Source of the DNA: an uncultured Opitutaceae bacterium
GTDB lineage: Bacteria; Verrucomicrobiota; Verrucomicrobiia; Opitutales; Opitutaceae
NCBI GenBank assembly: GCA_937902925.1
Contig: CALFNN010000103.1
Span: 62,001-126,000 of the forward strand
Direction of reading: 5' to 3'
Length of the DNA stretch: 64,000 bases
This document shows, one piece after another, positions 17,170 to 26,965 of this stretch (its first letter is position 1; each line of letters opens with the position of its first letter). Both the position numbers and the translations under genes were made by a program. The notes below the pieces were generated by a model, which saw nothing but the letters and a program-made list of their open reading frames with translations, ran no database searches and had not been told where the DNA came from.

Positions 17170-17490
17170 ATGGCTTACGTCGTCACCAACAAATGCAACG
17201 CGTGCAAATTCACCGATTGTGTGGAGGTTTGCCCGGTCGCGTGTTTCTACGAACTGGATAATCAAGTCGTCATCCACCCGGACGATTGCATCGACTGCGG
17301 GGCGTGCGTCGACGTCTGTCCCGTGCAGGCGATTTACGCCCAGGACAACGTTCCCGCCGAAATGTCGGCCGACATCGAGTTCAATGCCGCCCAGGCGCGG
17401 CAAGTGAAGGACGGCGGCACGGCCTCGATCACGGAGAAGAAGGAGCCATTGCCGACCGCGGCCGAGCGGAGAAAAGCCCTGGGCTATTGA
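17170..17490 (+). CDS. fdxA: 7Fe ferredoxin of the FdxA type
   Basis: The 106-residue product has the FdxA cysteine pattern: Cys9, Cys12, Cys17 and Cys21 in the first set, then [12 protein letters not shown] in the second. In this family the sets hold one 3Fe-4S and one 4Fe-4S cluster and the protein carries electrons in the cytoplasm. The length and the C-terminal tail ([13 protein letters not shown]) fit the family. A good ribosome site, AGGAG, stands eight bases before the ATG, which is unusual in this window and suggests strong translation. It is separated from the upstream gene by 127 bases. Confidence 0.93.
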   Translation: MAYVVTNKCNACKFTDCVEVCPVACFYELDNQVVIHPDDCIDCGACVDVCPVQAIYAQDNVPAEMSADIEFNAAQARQVKDGGTASITEKKEPLPTAAERRKALGY

Positions 17491-17520
17491 GCCGCCGCGG
17501 GCGCCGCGGCGCCCCAAGGG

Positions 17521-18462
17521 TCACGGCGTCGCGGGAGCGACGGACTTGGCCCGGTCGGAAAACCACGCGGCGACAGGGTCCCTGTCGCCGAGCGCCTTCA
17601 GGCCGGAAACCACGACCTCGGCATTGATGACCGCACCCTCCCAGCCGGGGTGGACGGTCTCGCCCCTCGGCTTCTCGGGCGTCGGATTCGGCACATAGAT
17701 TTTGTCGACCTTTTCCTTGCCGAGCGCATCGAGCCGGCGCGCGATCAACTCATTGAGGTCGATGAAGCCGACGTTCTCCGCCTTGGCGACCTGTTCGGCC
17801 CAGCCCGCGAAAGTGTCGTGGTCGCGCTGGATGTGACCGGTGTCGTCCCAGCGTTTGCGCGGGATGAGCGAGCAAACGATGGGCGTGGCGCCCTTGGCCT
17901 TGGTTTCGTCGATCAGTTGCCGGAGATACCAGCCATAGGTATGCGAGGGTTCCTTCTTTCCGCCACGGGCCGTCGTCTCGCCCATCTCGTCGCCGATGCC
18001 GTGCGGGTAATTGCCGTCATTGGTGCCGAACTGCATGATGACCACGTCGCCGGGCTTGATCAGGTCGACCATGTTTTTCCACTGCGCGCCGTAAAAACTG
18101 CGTGCGCTGGTGCCGCCCAAGGCGCGATTGACGACGTTCACCTTCTGCGGATCGAAATAAAATGTCAGCGGCGCGCCCCAGCCCCACTGGTTCATATTGG
18201 TGCCATCGCCGGCCGAGCCGTTGCGGACGGTCGAGTCGCCGATGAGCCAGAACGTCGGCAGCTTCGAGTCCACGGGCACCGGCGGCGAATAGCGCGGGCC
18301 GGGCGGGCCGGCCTGCGTCCGCATGTCGACGCCGTGCGTGTCGGGCGGCGGACGATCGGCTGGCGCCGCGGCGGGTGCGGCCGGGACCTTGGCGGCGGGG
18401 ACGGTGTTCTGGGCGCGGGCGAGCACCGCGCAACCGAGGGCGAGAACGAGGATCGCTTTCAT
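17521..18462 (-). CDS. SGNH-hydrolase esterase, rhamnogalacturonan acetylesterase-like (CE12)
   Basis: A signal peptide (1-18) and a Pro/Ala linker precede the SGNH core: GDSTVRNG (block I), GGTSAR (block II) and FGTNDG (block III). The usual closing DxxH reads ETVH, with Glu in place of Asp. Length is 313 residues. The start at 18462 gives the leader; the frame upstream is shadow. It diverges from the GH42-like gene, with 119 bases between the starts holding the promoters of both. The likely reaction is removal of acetyl groups from rhamnogalacturonan; the Glu for Asp change is also present in the second domain of the esterase at 54407. Confidence 0.82.
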   Translation of the reverse strand: MKAILVLALGCAVLARAQNTVPAAKVPAAPAAAPADRPPPDTHGVDMRTQAGPPGPRYSPPVPVDSKLPTFWLIGDSTVRNGSAGDGTNMNQWGWGAPLTFYFDPQKVNVVNRALGGTSARSFYGAQWKNMVDLIKPGDVVIMQFGTNDGNYPHGIGDEMGETTARGGKKEPSHTYGWYLRQLIDETKAKGATPIVCSLIPRKRWDDTGHIQRDHDTFAGWAEQVAKAENVGFIDLNELIARRLDALGKEKVDKIYVPNPTPEKPRGETVHPGWEGAVINAEVVVSGLKALGDRDPVAAWFSDRAKSVAPATP

Positions 18463-18581
18463 GAGATAGTGAAATGAATCGGATCGCTGGACGCAACGTG
18501 TGGCCGGACGATGCGGGGAAACTGCGGTGGTTGCCAAACTCTTCGCAAGCGGCAGGCTCGTCGCGGCCCCAAGGAAATCCC

Positions 18582-20765
18582 ATGAAAAAATCTCCCCTTT
18601 TCCCCGCCGGTTGGCTCGGACGCCTCCGGGTCGTGGTGTTCGCAACGCTGGCTGCGGCGTCTGCTGCATCCGCGGCGCAGGACGACACGTGGCCGGATCC
18701 GGTGTTTCCGTTCGGCGCCGTGTATTTCCGCAAATCGAATCCGCCGGAACGGGATTGGGCGCGGGACCATCAGGTCGCGGCGGAGATGGGCATGAATATT
18801 TTCCGTCATTGGTTCATGTGGGCGTCGGTCGAAAATTCGCCGGGAAAATACGATTGGCGCGATTACGACCGGATGGTCGACCTCGAGGGACAGAACCACA
18901 TCAAGGTCGTCATCGCGGAGAACGTCACCGGTGCGCCCGAGTGGATGTGGGACAAATATCCGCAGGCGCGCCACATCGATGTCGACGGGGCATTCAGTTA
19001 TCCGAGTTCGGCGACCGGCAGTGCCACCGGGAGCGCCGCGCTCTGCCTCGACAACGACGAGGTGCTCGCGCAGGCGGGCAAGTTTCTTACGGCGCTCGTC
19101 GAGCGCTACCGGGACAAGCCGGCGACCTACGGCTACGATCTGTGGAACGAGAGCAACCCGCAGGAATGCTTCTGCCCGGCGACCGAGGAGAAATTTCGCG
19201 ATTGGCTGAAGGCGAAATACGGCACGATTGAAAAACTGTCGCGGGCGTGGCACCGCTACAGCCTCGGCGACTGGGAGTTCGTGCACGCGCCGCACAACAA
19301 GATCGGCTACCCGGAGGCCCTCGACTGGGAGCAATTCCGGCGCGACGACGCGATGCGGCTGATGCGCTGGCGGATCGACCTCATCCGGAAGCTCGACCCG
19401 AAAAACCGGATCACCGCGCACGGCACGGGCCTGTTGAACGAGATCGAATGGCGGATGTCGGACGCGGTGCAGACCTATGGCTACACCTGGGTGGCGTCGC
19501 GGCACACGAACGCCCCGTGGATGCAGTTCCAGGCGGTCGACATCGTGCGCGGCGGCGCGCGCGGGAAACCGTTCTGGCACGCGGAGGCGACCGGCGGGCC
19601 GCTGTGGCTGCAACCGCAGGTGCTCAACCGTCCACTCGAGGACGGGCGCAGCTCGGACGAGAAGGACGTGCGCGTGTGGAGCCTCATCGACATGACGGCG
19701 GGCGCGAGCGGGATCCTCTTCACGCGCTGGCGGCCGCTGCTCGACGGGCCGCTGTTCGGGGCGTTCGGGCCGATGGGGATGGACGGTTCGGTGACGCCGC
19801 GCGCCGAGATGGCGGGGAAGCTCGCGCGCTGGGCGAACGCGCACCCGGACATCTGGAAATCGCATCCGGTGCGCGGCGATGTCGGCATTGTGTTCGTGCA
19901 GGAGGCGGCGGACTTCGCCGGGATTCAGGGCCTCGGCACCGGTGGCGGGCGGGGCGGCGAGGGCGGCGGCGGGAACGGTTACATCCAATCCGCGCAGGGC
20001 GCCTACCAGGCATTTTTCGATTCGAACATCCAGGCGGACTTCGTGGGCATCGACGACATCGGCGAATATCCGGTCGTTTACCTGCCGTTTCCCGAGATGC
20101 TCAAGAAATCCACGGCCGACAAGTTGCGCGACTATGTGGCGAAGGGCGGCCACCTCGTCAGCGAGGGCTGCCCGGGATATTTCGGCGACGGCGGCACGGT
20201 GGGCACGGTGCAGCCGAATCTCGGCCTCGACGAACTATTCGGTGCGCGCGAATCCTACGTCCAGTTTACGCCGGATATCCTGACGAAGCTCGCGCTCACC
20301 GTGCAGGGCAGGCAGATCGGCGGTCAGTATTTCCTGCAGGAGTATCAACTCACGGGCGGCGAGGAGGCGGGGCGGTTTGCGAACGGCCACATCGCGGCGG
20401 TCGAACATGAGTTCGGCAAGGGTCGAACGCTGCTGATCGGGACATTTCCGGGCGGCGGCTATTTCCGGAACCATGCGCCAGCGACGCGCGAGTTCTTCGC
20501 CGGGCTGCTCGCGTGGGCGGGCGTGAAGCAGCAGGTCGTCTCCAGCGATCCGGAGATCAAGGCGCGGCTGCATCGCGGGCCGGGCGGCACCTATCTCTGG
20601 GTCGTCAATCCGACGCGCCAGCCGAAGACGGTGAACCTCACGCTGCCGGCGGCGTTTCGGCGCGCGACGGATCTCTGGCAGGAAACCGCACACGCAACAG
20701 TCGCCGGCGCAGTGGTGACGGCGACGGTTGGAGATCGGGACGCCGCCGTGATCCGGTTGGAATAA
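18582..20765 (+). CDS. GH42-like beta-galactosidase, secreted
   Basis: After a signal peptide (1-32) comes a TIM barrel with the GH42 hallmarks: a GAVYF start, the acid/base pair LWNESNP (Glu190) and a likely nucleophile in FWHAEATGG (Glu335). A trimerisation-like domain and a beta domain follow. A 17-residue Gly-rich insert (about 451-467) breaks the second domain. The product has 727 residues, near the family's usual 650-750. AAGGA stands before the ATG at 18582. GH42 enzymes mostly release galactose from beta-galactans; here rhamnogalacturonan side chains are the likely target. Unlike most GH42 enzymes it is exported. Confidence 0.82.
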   Translation: MKKSPLFPAGWLGRLRVVVFATLAAASAASAAQDDTWPDPVFPFGAVYFRKSNPPERDWARDHQVAAEMGMNIFRHWFMWASVENSPGKYDWRDYDRMVDLEGQNHIKVVIAENVTGAPEWMWDKYPQARHIDVDGAFSYPSSATGSATGSAALCLDNDEVLAQAGKFLTALVERYRDKPATYGYDLWNESNPQECFCPATEEKFRDWLKAKYGTIEKLSRAWHRYSLGDWEFVHAPHNKIGYPEALDWEQFRRDDAMRLMRWRIDLIRKLDPKNRITAHGTGLLNEIEWRMSDAVQTYGYTWVASRHTNAPWMQFQAVDIVRGGARGKPFWHAEATGGPLWLQPQVLNRPLEDGRSSDEKDVRVWSLIDMTAGASGILFTRWRPLLDGPLFGAFGPMGMDGSVTPRAEMAGKLARWANAHPDIWKSHPVRGDVGIVFVQEAADFAGIQGLGTGGGRGGEGGGGNGYIQSAQGAYQAFFDSNIQADFVGIDDIGEYPVVYLPFPEMLKKSTADKLRDYVAKGGHLVSEGCPGYFGDGGTVGTVQPNLGLDELFGARESYVQFTPDILTKLALTVQGRQIGGQYFLQEYQLTGGEEAGRFANGHIAAVEHEFGKGRTLLIGTFPGGGYFRNHAPATREFFAGLLAWAGVKQQVVSSDPEIKARLHRGPGGTYLWVVNPTRQPKTVNLTLPAAFRRATDLWQETAHATVAGAVVTATVGDRDAAVIRLE

Positions 20766-20784
20766 AGGGGCGGCGGCAAGACGG

Positions 20785-21204
20785 CTAAAAATCTTCGGGG
20801 CGGATCAGCGGCTCCACCAAATCGAAATACTCGAGCGTGACCTCGACGTCTTCGCTCAAGGCGATGCCAACCCGGGCGCACTCGGCGCCGAGGTAACTCC
20901 AGTGCGCCGCCCGCCAGTGGGCGAGGCTCCCGTCGCCCTCACCCTCGATGGCGGCATAAGTCGCGTCGACTTCGCGAAAGCGCCGCACCTCGACACGGGA
21001 GTATTCGATCACCGCGACGTTCCGGCTGCGGCCGTCCCGCACGAGGCTACGCTCACCCGGTCGTGGCATCGGCTCGCGGTCGTGGGCGTAGGAGGCGAGA
21101 AGGGCGGTGGTCGCGCGCTTGGTTCTCAGCAACACCAGTCGCGCCGACGAATCCTTGTCCGCGGAAGTGAGGCCGAAATCGATGACGGGCAGATCGCGCT
21201 TCAT
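20785..21204 (-). CDS. ASCH domain protein
   Basis: The 139-residue product matches the ASCH fold, a PUA-like domain thought to bind RNA. Seen features are KRATTALLASY in the first helix, PRPGERSLVRDG in the turn, a VAVIEY strand, and the very typical EGEGDGSLAHWRAAHWSY segment. Length fits a complete single-domain member. It lies 34 bases downstream of the SGNH gene at 21239 on the same strand and may be cotranscribed, and it converges on the GH42-like gene with a 19-base gap. ASCH proteins may act in translation or base metabolism; the precise role is unknown. Confidence 0.85.
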   Translation of the reverse strand: MKRDLPVIDFGLTSADKDSSARLVLLRTKRATTALLASYAHDREPMPRPGERSLVRDGRSRNVAVIEYSRVEVRRFREVDATYAAIEGEGDGSLAHWRAAHWSYLGAECARVGIALSEDVEVTLEYFDLVEPLIRPEDF

Positions 21205-21238
21205 GGATGCCGCGGCTGGTGGCCGTGGCGGCCGCGAT

Positions 21239-22159
21239 TTACTTCATCAACTCGGCGAGCGGCTCTTTGACGGCCTCGGCCCAGATCTCGTAACCCTTTT
21301 CGGTCGGGTGCAGCCGGTCCTGCATGATGTCCGGCGTGAGCACCCCGTCGGCGTCGAGGAACTTGCTGCCGATATCCAGGTAGAAAACGTTCTTGTGGTC
21401 GTCGAGTTTCGCGATGATCGGGTTGACCTCGAGGATGGTCTTGCGGATGGCGTCACCCGGATTTGCGCGCGGGAAGATGCCGAGCAGGAGAATTTTCGCG
21501 GCGGGGAAATCCTTGCGCAGTTCCAGGACCACTGCGCCGACGCCCTCGGCGATCTCAGCGGAAGAGCAGTTGCCGCCGTTGTTGGTGCCGATCATCAGCA
21601 TGATCGCCTTGGGTTGGAAGCCCTCGCCTTCGCCGTCGCGCAGCCGGTAGAGCACGCCCTGGGTCGTGTCGCCCGCGATGCCGAAGTTCGCCGTCTTGAT
21701 GGCGCCGTAGTATTTGTCGAAAACCGCCTTGCCGGCATGGGGCGGGTTGACGACGCCGGCGGGACCGGCCTGGCGCCACCAATCGGTGATCGAGTCGCCC
21801 ATGAAGAGGAGGTCGATGCCGCCCTGCTTCGCGACCTCGACATTGGCCGCGTGCTGCCGGCGGAAATTGGGTGCGAGGAACGGGACGACCGCGGGATTCA
21901 CGCGCGGCGGCCGGACGCCGATCAAATCCGGATACTTCGTGGCGATTTCCTTCGTGGCGGGGTCGGCCTGGGCGAGGAATTTCCGGAGGCTCGTTTCGGC
22001 CTGCGCGATCTCCGCGGGAGACGGGCGGGAGATGGCGACGACATCGGGGACGGGCAGCGGCGCGGGTGCGTCGGCGGCGCGACTGCAAGGCAGGCTGGAG
22101 AGGACGGCGCTGGCGAAGGAAGCAAGGAGCAGGCGGGGAAGACGGGCGGGGATTTTCAT
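21239..22159 (-). CDS. SGNH-hydrolase, GDSL type (platelet-activating-factor acetylhydrolase-like)
   Basis: The product is 306 residues. A signal peptide (1-28) and a helical spacer precede the core: MGDSITDWW (block I, nucleophile Ser), NFGIAGDTTQG (block II), IGTNNGG (block III) and DRLHPTEKGY (Asp and His). This is the pattern of the GDSL lipases and esterases related to platelet-activating-factor acetylhydrolase subunits rather than of the CE12 group. It is probably an extracytoplasmic esterase acting on a carbohydrate ester, although no substrate can be read from the sequence. The ASCH gene follows on the same strand. Confidence 0.82.
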   Translation of the reverse strand: MKIPARLPRLLLASFASAVLSSLPCSRAADAPAPLPVPDVVAISRPSPAEIAQAETSLRKFLAQADPATKEIATKYPDLIGVRPPRVNPAVVPFLAPNFRRQHAANVEVAKQGGIDLLFMGDSITDWWRQAGPAGVVNPPHAGKAVFDKYYGAIKTANFGIAGDTTQGVLYRLRDGEGEGFQPKAIMLMIGTNNGGNCSSAEIAEGVGAVVLELRKDFPAAKILLLGIFPRANPGDAIRKTILEVNPIIAKLDDHKNVFYLDIGSKFLDADGVLTPDIMQDRLHPTEKGYEIWAEAVKEPLAELMK

Positions 22160-22447
22160 GCGGCTCGTTTTTCGGCGGACGTGCCGGGCGAGGCAAATTA
22201 AAATCCGGGGAGCGGAGCGGCTGGCCGGGGCCGGCGAAGATCCGCGCCGGGCATCCCCGATCTGGAGTCGTTCCACCAATCGCCCGAGGCGAATGCTCTC
22301 CCGCAATGCGTGAAAGCTCAGGGCGGTTGGTATTGATTGGCCGCGGGAACATCGGGCGGGGCCATGCGCGTGGACGGGGTGAACGGCCAGTGGACTTGGC
22401 GGGTTTGACCCCATTTCGTCCCGCCGTCCTTTGCGCTATCTTTTGTC

Positions 22448-22645
22448 ATGCCCCTCGTAAACGTAGTCGTGACCCTGATTGTCGTCGGCGTGATTCTCTG
22501 GCTGATCAACACCTACATTCCCATGCAGGCGACGATCAAAAAGATCCTTAACATCGTCGTCGTGATCGTGGTGGTGCTGTGGCTGCTCTACGGCTTCGGG
22601 ATCATCAATAATTCGGGCGACATCCATCTGCCGGTGGTGAAGTAG
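22448..22645 (+). CDS. Thivi_2564-type small membrane protein
   Basis: The 65-residue product consists of two membrane helices (about 4-22 and 32-52) joined by the short loop INTYIPMQATIKKILN. The loop and the run of Val and Ile match the small conserved membrane proteins named after Thivi_2564. These are found in many Gram-negative bacteria; no function is known. The gene stands alone, 288 bases after the start of the divergent SGNH gene, and converges on purL. The stretch 22160-22447 before it contains no other gene that I can see. Confidence 0.75.
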   Translation: MPLVNVVVTLIVVGVILWLINTYIPMQATIKKILNIVVVIVVVLWLLYGFGIINNSGDIHLPVVK

Positions 22646-22728
22646 GCCAGCCGGTGGTGACGCCGATCAGGGCGCGAATGCAGGGGTCGGCGGCGCCGTT
22701 TTTTTGCGGGCGCAAAGGCAAACCGCAA

Positions 22729-22754
22729 CGGACGGCAGGTGTGGCCGCCGTCCG
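22729..22754. terminator. Inverted repeat between convergent genes, possible terminator
   Basis: An 8-base perfect inverted repeat, CGGACGGC and GCCGTCCG with a 10-base loop, lies between the stop of the small membrane protein and the stop of purL. A run of seven T at 22699-22705 precedes it. Its placement between two 3' ends suggests a shared terminator, but the T run is not next to the stem, so this is tentative. Confidence 0.35.
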
Positions 22755-22776
22755 CTTCGGGTGGGGGCCGGTGCGG

Positions 22777-25700
22777 TCAGCCGACCCACACCCGCGCGTT
22801 GTAGAACAGCTTCATCCACGGCGAATCCTCGCCCCAGTCGGCGGGGTGCCAGCTCATCGCGACGGAACGGAACACGCGCTCGGGGTGCGGCATCAGGATC
22901 GTGACGCGGCCGGTGGTCGTCGTGAGCGCGGTCATGCCGAGCGGCGAGCCGTTGGGATTGAGCGGGTATTGCTCGGTCACCCGATGGTGGTTGTCGACGT
23001 AGCGGGCGACGACGAGGCCGGAGTCGCTGCAACGCTGCAGCGCGGCGGCGTCGGCGAACTCGGCGTAGCCTTCGCCGTGCGCAGTGCAGATCGGGATGAC
23101 GGAGCCTTCCATGCCGGCGAAGAGCACGCTCGGACTTCTTTCGATTTTCACCGAGACGAAGCGGCCCTCGTAGCGCTCGGACTGGTTCTGCACGAAACGG
23201 GGCCAGCGATCGGAGCCGGGGATGATCGAGTGGAGGTTACTCATCATCTGGCAGCCGTTGCAGACGCCGAGCGCGAACGTGTCTTCACGGGCGAAGAAGG
23301 CGGCGAACTCGGCGCGGGCGCGCTCGTGGAAGAGGACGCTCTTGGCCCAGCCTTCGCCGGCGCCGAGGACGTCGCCGTAGCTGAAGCCGCCGCAGGCGGC
23401 GAGACCGCGGAAATCCCGCAGCGAAACGCGACCGCCGAGGATGTCGGTCATGTGCACGTCGACCGCCGTGAAGCCGGCGCGCGTGAACGCGGCGGCCATC
23501 TCGACTTCGCCGTTCACGCCCTGTTCGCGGAGAATCGCAATCGGGGGCCGGATTTTTTTCAACACGGAGGCCGCGGAGATCGCGGAGGGTTGAGGACCAG
23601 TTTCCTTGGTCTGGATTGACTCTGCGCTCTTCGCGTTCTCCGCGTTAAATGGTTTTAACTCGAACGTGATCTTCGGGGTGATGCCCGGATTTTTCGGATC
23701 GAGGCGGACCTGGTGTTCCTGGGCGGCGGCCGCCGGATTGTCGCGGAGCGAGGCGATGCGGCGGGTGACGTCGGACCAGGTGGCGCGCAGGTTGAAGAGA
23801 TTATCGTCGAACAGGAGCTCGTCGCCGCGCTTCACCCGGAGGCGGTGGTCGCGATTGAGCGTGCCGACGCGCGTGGTGCAGGCCTTGAAGCCGCGCTTGC
23901 GCAGGGTCAGCGAAACCTCGTCGAGGTCCTCGCCGCGCACCTGGATCACGGCGCCGAGTTCCTCGCTGAAGAGGGTGGCGAAGGCGTTGTGGCCGTTGGG
24001 AAGCTCGAGGTCGACGCCGGTGTGGCCGGCGAAAGCCATCTCGATCACGGTCGCGAGGAGGCCGCCGTCGGAGCGGTCGTGATAGGCGAGGAGTTTTTTC
24101 TCGCGGCCGAGCTGCTGGATCGCGTTCCAGAATTCCTTCAGGTCGGCGGGATCGTCGACATCGGGCGGGGCGTCGCCGGTCTGGGAGACAATCTGGGCGA
24201 GGATGGAGCCGCCGAGGCGGTTCTGGCCGCGGCCGAGGTCGATGAGGAGCAGGATCGTGTCGTCGAGTTGCTGCAGTTGCGGCGTGAGCGACAGGCGGAT
24301 GTCGGCGACGGAGGCGAAGGCGGAAACGATGAGCGAGACGGGGGCGGTGATGCGTTTTTGATCGGCGCCGTCCTGCCAGACGGTGCTCATGCTCATCGAG
24401 TCCTTGCCGACGGGGATCGTGATGCCGAGGGCGGGGCAGAGTTCCATCCCGACGGCTTGCACGGCGGCGTAGAGATCGGCGCCGTCGCCGGGAATCGCGG
24501 GCGCGGCCATCCAGTTGGCGGAAAGATTGACCTTGCCGAGATCGCCGACCTGGGCGGCGGCGAGGTTGGTGATGGCCTCGCCGACCGCGAGGCGTGCGGA
24601 GGAGGCGGCGTTGTTGACGGCGACGGGCGTCCGCTCGCCCATGGCCATCGCTTCGCCCGTGTAAACATCGAACGCCGCGGCGGTGACGGCGCAGTCGGCG
24701 ACGGGAACCTGCCACGGGCCGACCATCTGGTCGCGGCAGATGAGCCCGCCAAGCGTGCGGTCGCCGATGGAAATGAGAAACGTCTTGTCGGCAACCGCGG
24801 GGTGGGAGAGGACGCGGCGGATGGCGTCGGCCAGCGACAAATCGCCGAGTTCCAGACGGCGGAGCGGGCGGCGGAGTGTAGCGTCAGTGCGCGACATCCG
24901 CGGCGGTTTGCCGAGCAGCACCTCGAGCGGGAGGTCGATCGGCGTGTTCTGGAAATGCGTGTCTTCGAGGACGAGCTGCTTTTTTTCGGTGGCCTCGCCG
25001 ACGATGGCGAAAGGGCAGCGCTCGCGCGCGCAGAGCTTTTGAAACGCGGCGATGCGCGCGGCGGGGACAGCGAGGACGTAGCGTTCCTGCGATTCATTGC
25101 ACCAGATCTCGAGCGGGCTCATGCCGGGCTCGTCGTTCGGGACGGTGCGGAGATGGAAACGGCCGCCGCGGCCGCCGTCGTTGACGAGTTCGGGCAGGGC
25201 GTTGGAGATGCCGCCGGCGCCGACGTCGTGGATGAAGGAGATCGGGTTGTCGTCACCGAGCGCCCAGCAGCGGTCGATGACCTCCTGGCAGCGGCGCTGC
25301 ATCTCGGCGTTGTCGCGCTGGACGCTCGCGAAATCCAGGTTCTCGTCGCCGGCGCCGCTGCCCATCGAGCTGGCCGCGCCGCCGCCGAGGCCGATCAGCA
25401 TCGCGGGGCCGCCGAGGACGACGAGCTGGTCGCCGGGATGGATGGCGCCCTTCTGCACGTGGTCGCCGCGGATGTTGCCAAGGCCGCCGGCGAGCATGAT
25501 CGGTTTGTGGTAACCGCGGAGCTCCGTGCCCGAACCCGCGGGGACCGCCGCTTCGTAGGTCCGGAAATAGCCATTGATGTTGGGACGGCCGAATTCGTTG
25601 TTGAAGGCGGCGCCGCCCAGCGGGCCCTCGATCATGATGTCGAGCGCGGAGACGATGCGGTTGGGTTTGCCGTGGTCTTTTTCCCACGGCTGCACGGCGC

Positions 25701-26763
25701 CGGGGAGTTTCAGGTTGGAAACCGAGAAGCCGGTGAGGCCGGCCTTGGGCTTCGCGCCGCGGCCCGTCGCACCCTCGTCGCGAATCTCGCCGCCGGAGCC
25801 GGTCGCGGCGCCGGGGAACGGCGAGATGGCGGTGGGGTGGTTGTGCGTCTCGACCTTGCAGAGGAGATGGATGTCCTCGTTGTGCGCGGCGTATTCGTTG
25901 GTGCGCGGGTCGACGAAGAAGCGGCCGCCGCGCGAGCCGGTGAGGACGGCGGCGTTGTCCTTGTAGGCGGACAGGATGCCGTCGCGGTGCAGCTCGTAGG
26001 TGTTCCTGATCATCTGGAACAGCGAGCGGTCGCGGCGCTCGCCATCGATGTCCCAGGTGGCGTTGAAGATCTTGTGCCGGCAGTGCTCGGAGTTGGCCTG
26101 GGCAAACATCATCAGCTCGATGTCGTTCGGGTCGCGGCCGAGAGCGGTGAAGTTCTTGACGAGGTAGTCGATCTCGTCGTCGGCGAGGGCGAGCCCGAGG
26201 TCGGCGTTGGCGGCGGCGAGCGCGGCGCGGCCGGCGGCGCGGACGGGCACGCTGTTCAGCGGGCGCGGCGTCTCGTGGCGGAAGAGCGACTCACAGGCGG
26301 CGAGATCGCCGAAGACGACCTGCGTCATCCGGTCATGGAGCCGGGTGCGGAGGATCCGGGACTGCGTCGGATCGAGCCGGGTGAGCGGGAAGGGAATGAC
26401 GGTCTCGCCGAGGTCGAGCGTGTAGGCGACAACGCGCTCGATGCGTTTCACGGCCTCGAGGCCGCAGATATGGGCGATGTCGGTCGCTTTCGACGACCAC
26501 GGGGAAATGGTGCCCGGGCGCGGGGCGACCACCTGCACGAGACCGGTGACGTCCGCGGTGGCGCGGGTCGGGCCGTAGGTGAGGAGTTTTTCGAGGACGG
26601 TGTGCTGGGAGTCCGTCAAGGCTGTGACGCCCGGCGCCAGTTCCACGACATGAACGAATTCCGCGCCGATGGCCCGCACGTGAACTCCGGCGCCGACGAG
26701 ATCCTGCACGAGCTTCGAGAGGCGAAACGGGGAGAGAGCCGGAGAGCCGCGGAGGATCAGCAT
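22777..26763 (-). CDS. purL: Phosphoribosylformylglycinamidine synthase, large fused form
   Basis: The 1328-residue product is the single-chain FGAM synthase, which converts FGAR, glutamine and ATP to FGAM, the fourth step of purine synthesis. It has the N-terminal domain (starting [11 protein letters not shown], as in the family), two AIRS-like halves with the ATP loop segment [10 protein letters not shown], and a C-terminal glutaminase with the nucleophile in GVCNGCQ and the His/Glu segment AHGEGY. The frame is open to 26982, but the family start and a hairpin just upstream favour 26763. About 30 residues at 1039-1068, in the linker before the glutaminase, come from a palindromic repeat. 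It diverges from purF. Confidence 0.95.
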   Translation of the reverse strand: MLILRGSPALSPFRLSKLVQDLVGAGVHVRAIGAEFVHVVELAPGVTALTDSQHTVLEKLLTYGPTRATADVTGLVQVVAPRPGTISPWSSKATDIAHICGLEAVKRIERVVAYTLDLGETVIPFPLTRLDPTQSRILRTRLHDRMTQVVFGDLAACESLFRHETPRPLNSVPVRAAGRAALAAANADLGLALADDEIDYLVKNFTALGRDPNDIELMMFAQANSEHCRHKIFNATWDIDGERRDRSLFQMIRNTYELHRDGILSAYKDNAAVLTGSRGGRFFVDPRTNEYAAHNEDIHLLCKVETHNHPTAISPFPGAATGSGGEIRDEGATGRGAKPKAGLTGFSVSNLKLPGAVQPWEKDHGKPNRIVSALDIMIEGPLGGAAFNNEFGRPNINGYFRTYEAAVPAGSGTELRGYHKPIMLAGGLGNIRGDHVQKGAIHPGDQLVVLGGPAMLIGLGGGAASSMGSGAGDENLDFASVQRDNAEMQRRCQEVIDRCWALGDDNPISFIHDVGAGGISNALPELVNDGGRGGRFHLRTVPNDEPGMSPLEIWCNESQERYVLAVPAARIAAFQKLCARERCPFAIVGEATEKKQLVLEDTHFQNTPIDLPLEVLLGKPPRMSRTDATLRRPLRRLELGDLSLADAIRRVLSHPAVADKTFLISIGDRTLGGLICRDQMVGPWQVPVADCAVTAAAFDVYTGEAMAMGERTPVAVNNAASSARLAVGEAITNLAAAQVGDLGKVNLSANWMAAPAIPGDGADLYAAVQAVGMELCPALGITIPVGKDSMSMSTVWQDGADQKRITAPVSLIVSAFASVADIRLSLTPQLQQLDDTILLLIDLGRGQNRLGGSILAQIVSQTGDAPPDVDDPADLKEFWNAIQQLGREKKLLAYHDRSDGGLLATVIEMAFAGHTGVDLELPNGHNAFATLFSEELGAVIQVRGEDLDEVSLTLRKRGFKACTTRVGTLNRDHRLRVKRGDELLFDDNLFNLRATWSDVTRRIASLRDNPAAAAQEHQVRLDPKNPGITPKITFELKPFNAENAKSAESIQTKETGPQPSAISAASVLKKIRPPIAILREQGVNGEVEMAAAFTRAGFTAVDVHMTDILGGRVSLRDFRGLAACGGFSYGDVLGAGEGWAKSVLFHERARAEFAAFFAREDTFALGVCNGCQMMSNLHSIIPGSDRWPRFVQNQSERYEGRFVSVKIERSPSVLFAGMEGSVIPICTAHGEGYAEFADAAALQRCSDSGLVVARYVDNHHRVTEQYPLNPNGSPLGMTALTTTTGRVTILMPHPERVFRSVAMSWHPADWGEDSPWMKLFYNARVWVG
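23560..23646. repeat. Palindromic extragenic-type repeat read in frame inside purL
   Basis: Two related arms, the left starting AACACGGAGGCCGCGGAG and the right (complement) starting AACGCGGAGAACGCGAAG, form an imperfect inverted repeat around a 10-base loop. The arms match the intergenic element at 54283-54351. Read on the purL strand they encode the Asn/Ala/Glu/Ser-rich stretch around [10 protein letters not shown] with no stop or frameshift. The insert lies in the linker between synthetase and glutaminase domains, where extra residues would be tolerated. Confidence 0.75.
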
Positions 26764-26772
26764 GGTTGGAAA

Positions 26773-26793
26773 GGCGATGTTCCAAACATCGCC
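26773..26793. promoter_or_regulatory. Perfect hairpin just upstream of the purL start
   Basis: GGCGATGTT and AACATCGCC form a perfect 9-base inverted repeat with a 3-base loop, nine bases before the purL ATG. In the purL transcript it would be a stable hairpin next to the start codon; in DNA it could equally be an operator. Its place between the divergent purL and purF genes suggests purine control, but it does not look like the E. coli PurR site. Regulator unknown. Confidence 0.45.
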
Positions 26794-26965
26794 GGGGCGG
26801 TCAAGGAAGCTGACGGTCATGCCGCCAGGGCATAAGACGCGGCGGGTGGAGAAAGCCGTTGACCATTCGCTTTGTCTCATCCGAATGGGTAGCTTTATCG
26901 CACGTGACGCTGAACGATAACCGAACGCCCGCTGCCACCACTGCCGCCCGAACGGCGCTGTCTCC

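Noticed and set aside
23713-26835. A 1040-residue open frame opposite purL
   Set aside because: It is antisense to a clearly conserved enzyme, rich in Arg, Gly, Ala and Glu, with no domain; a typical shadow in GC-rich DNA.
26764-26965. Purine riboswitch or PurR box
   Set aside because: The interval lacks a recognisable purine riboswitch core and the palindrome does not resemble the E. coli PurR site.
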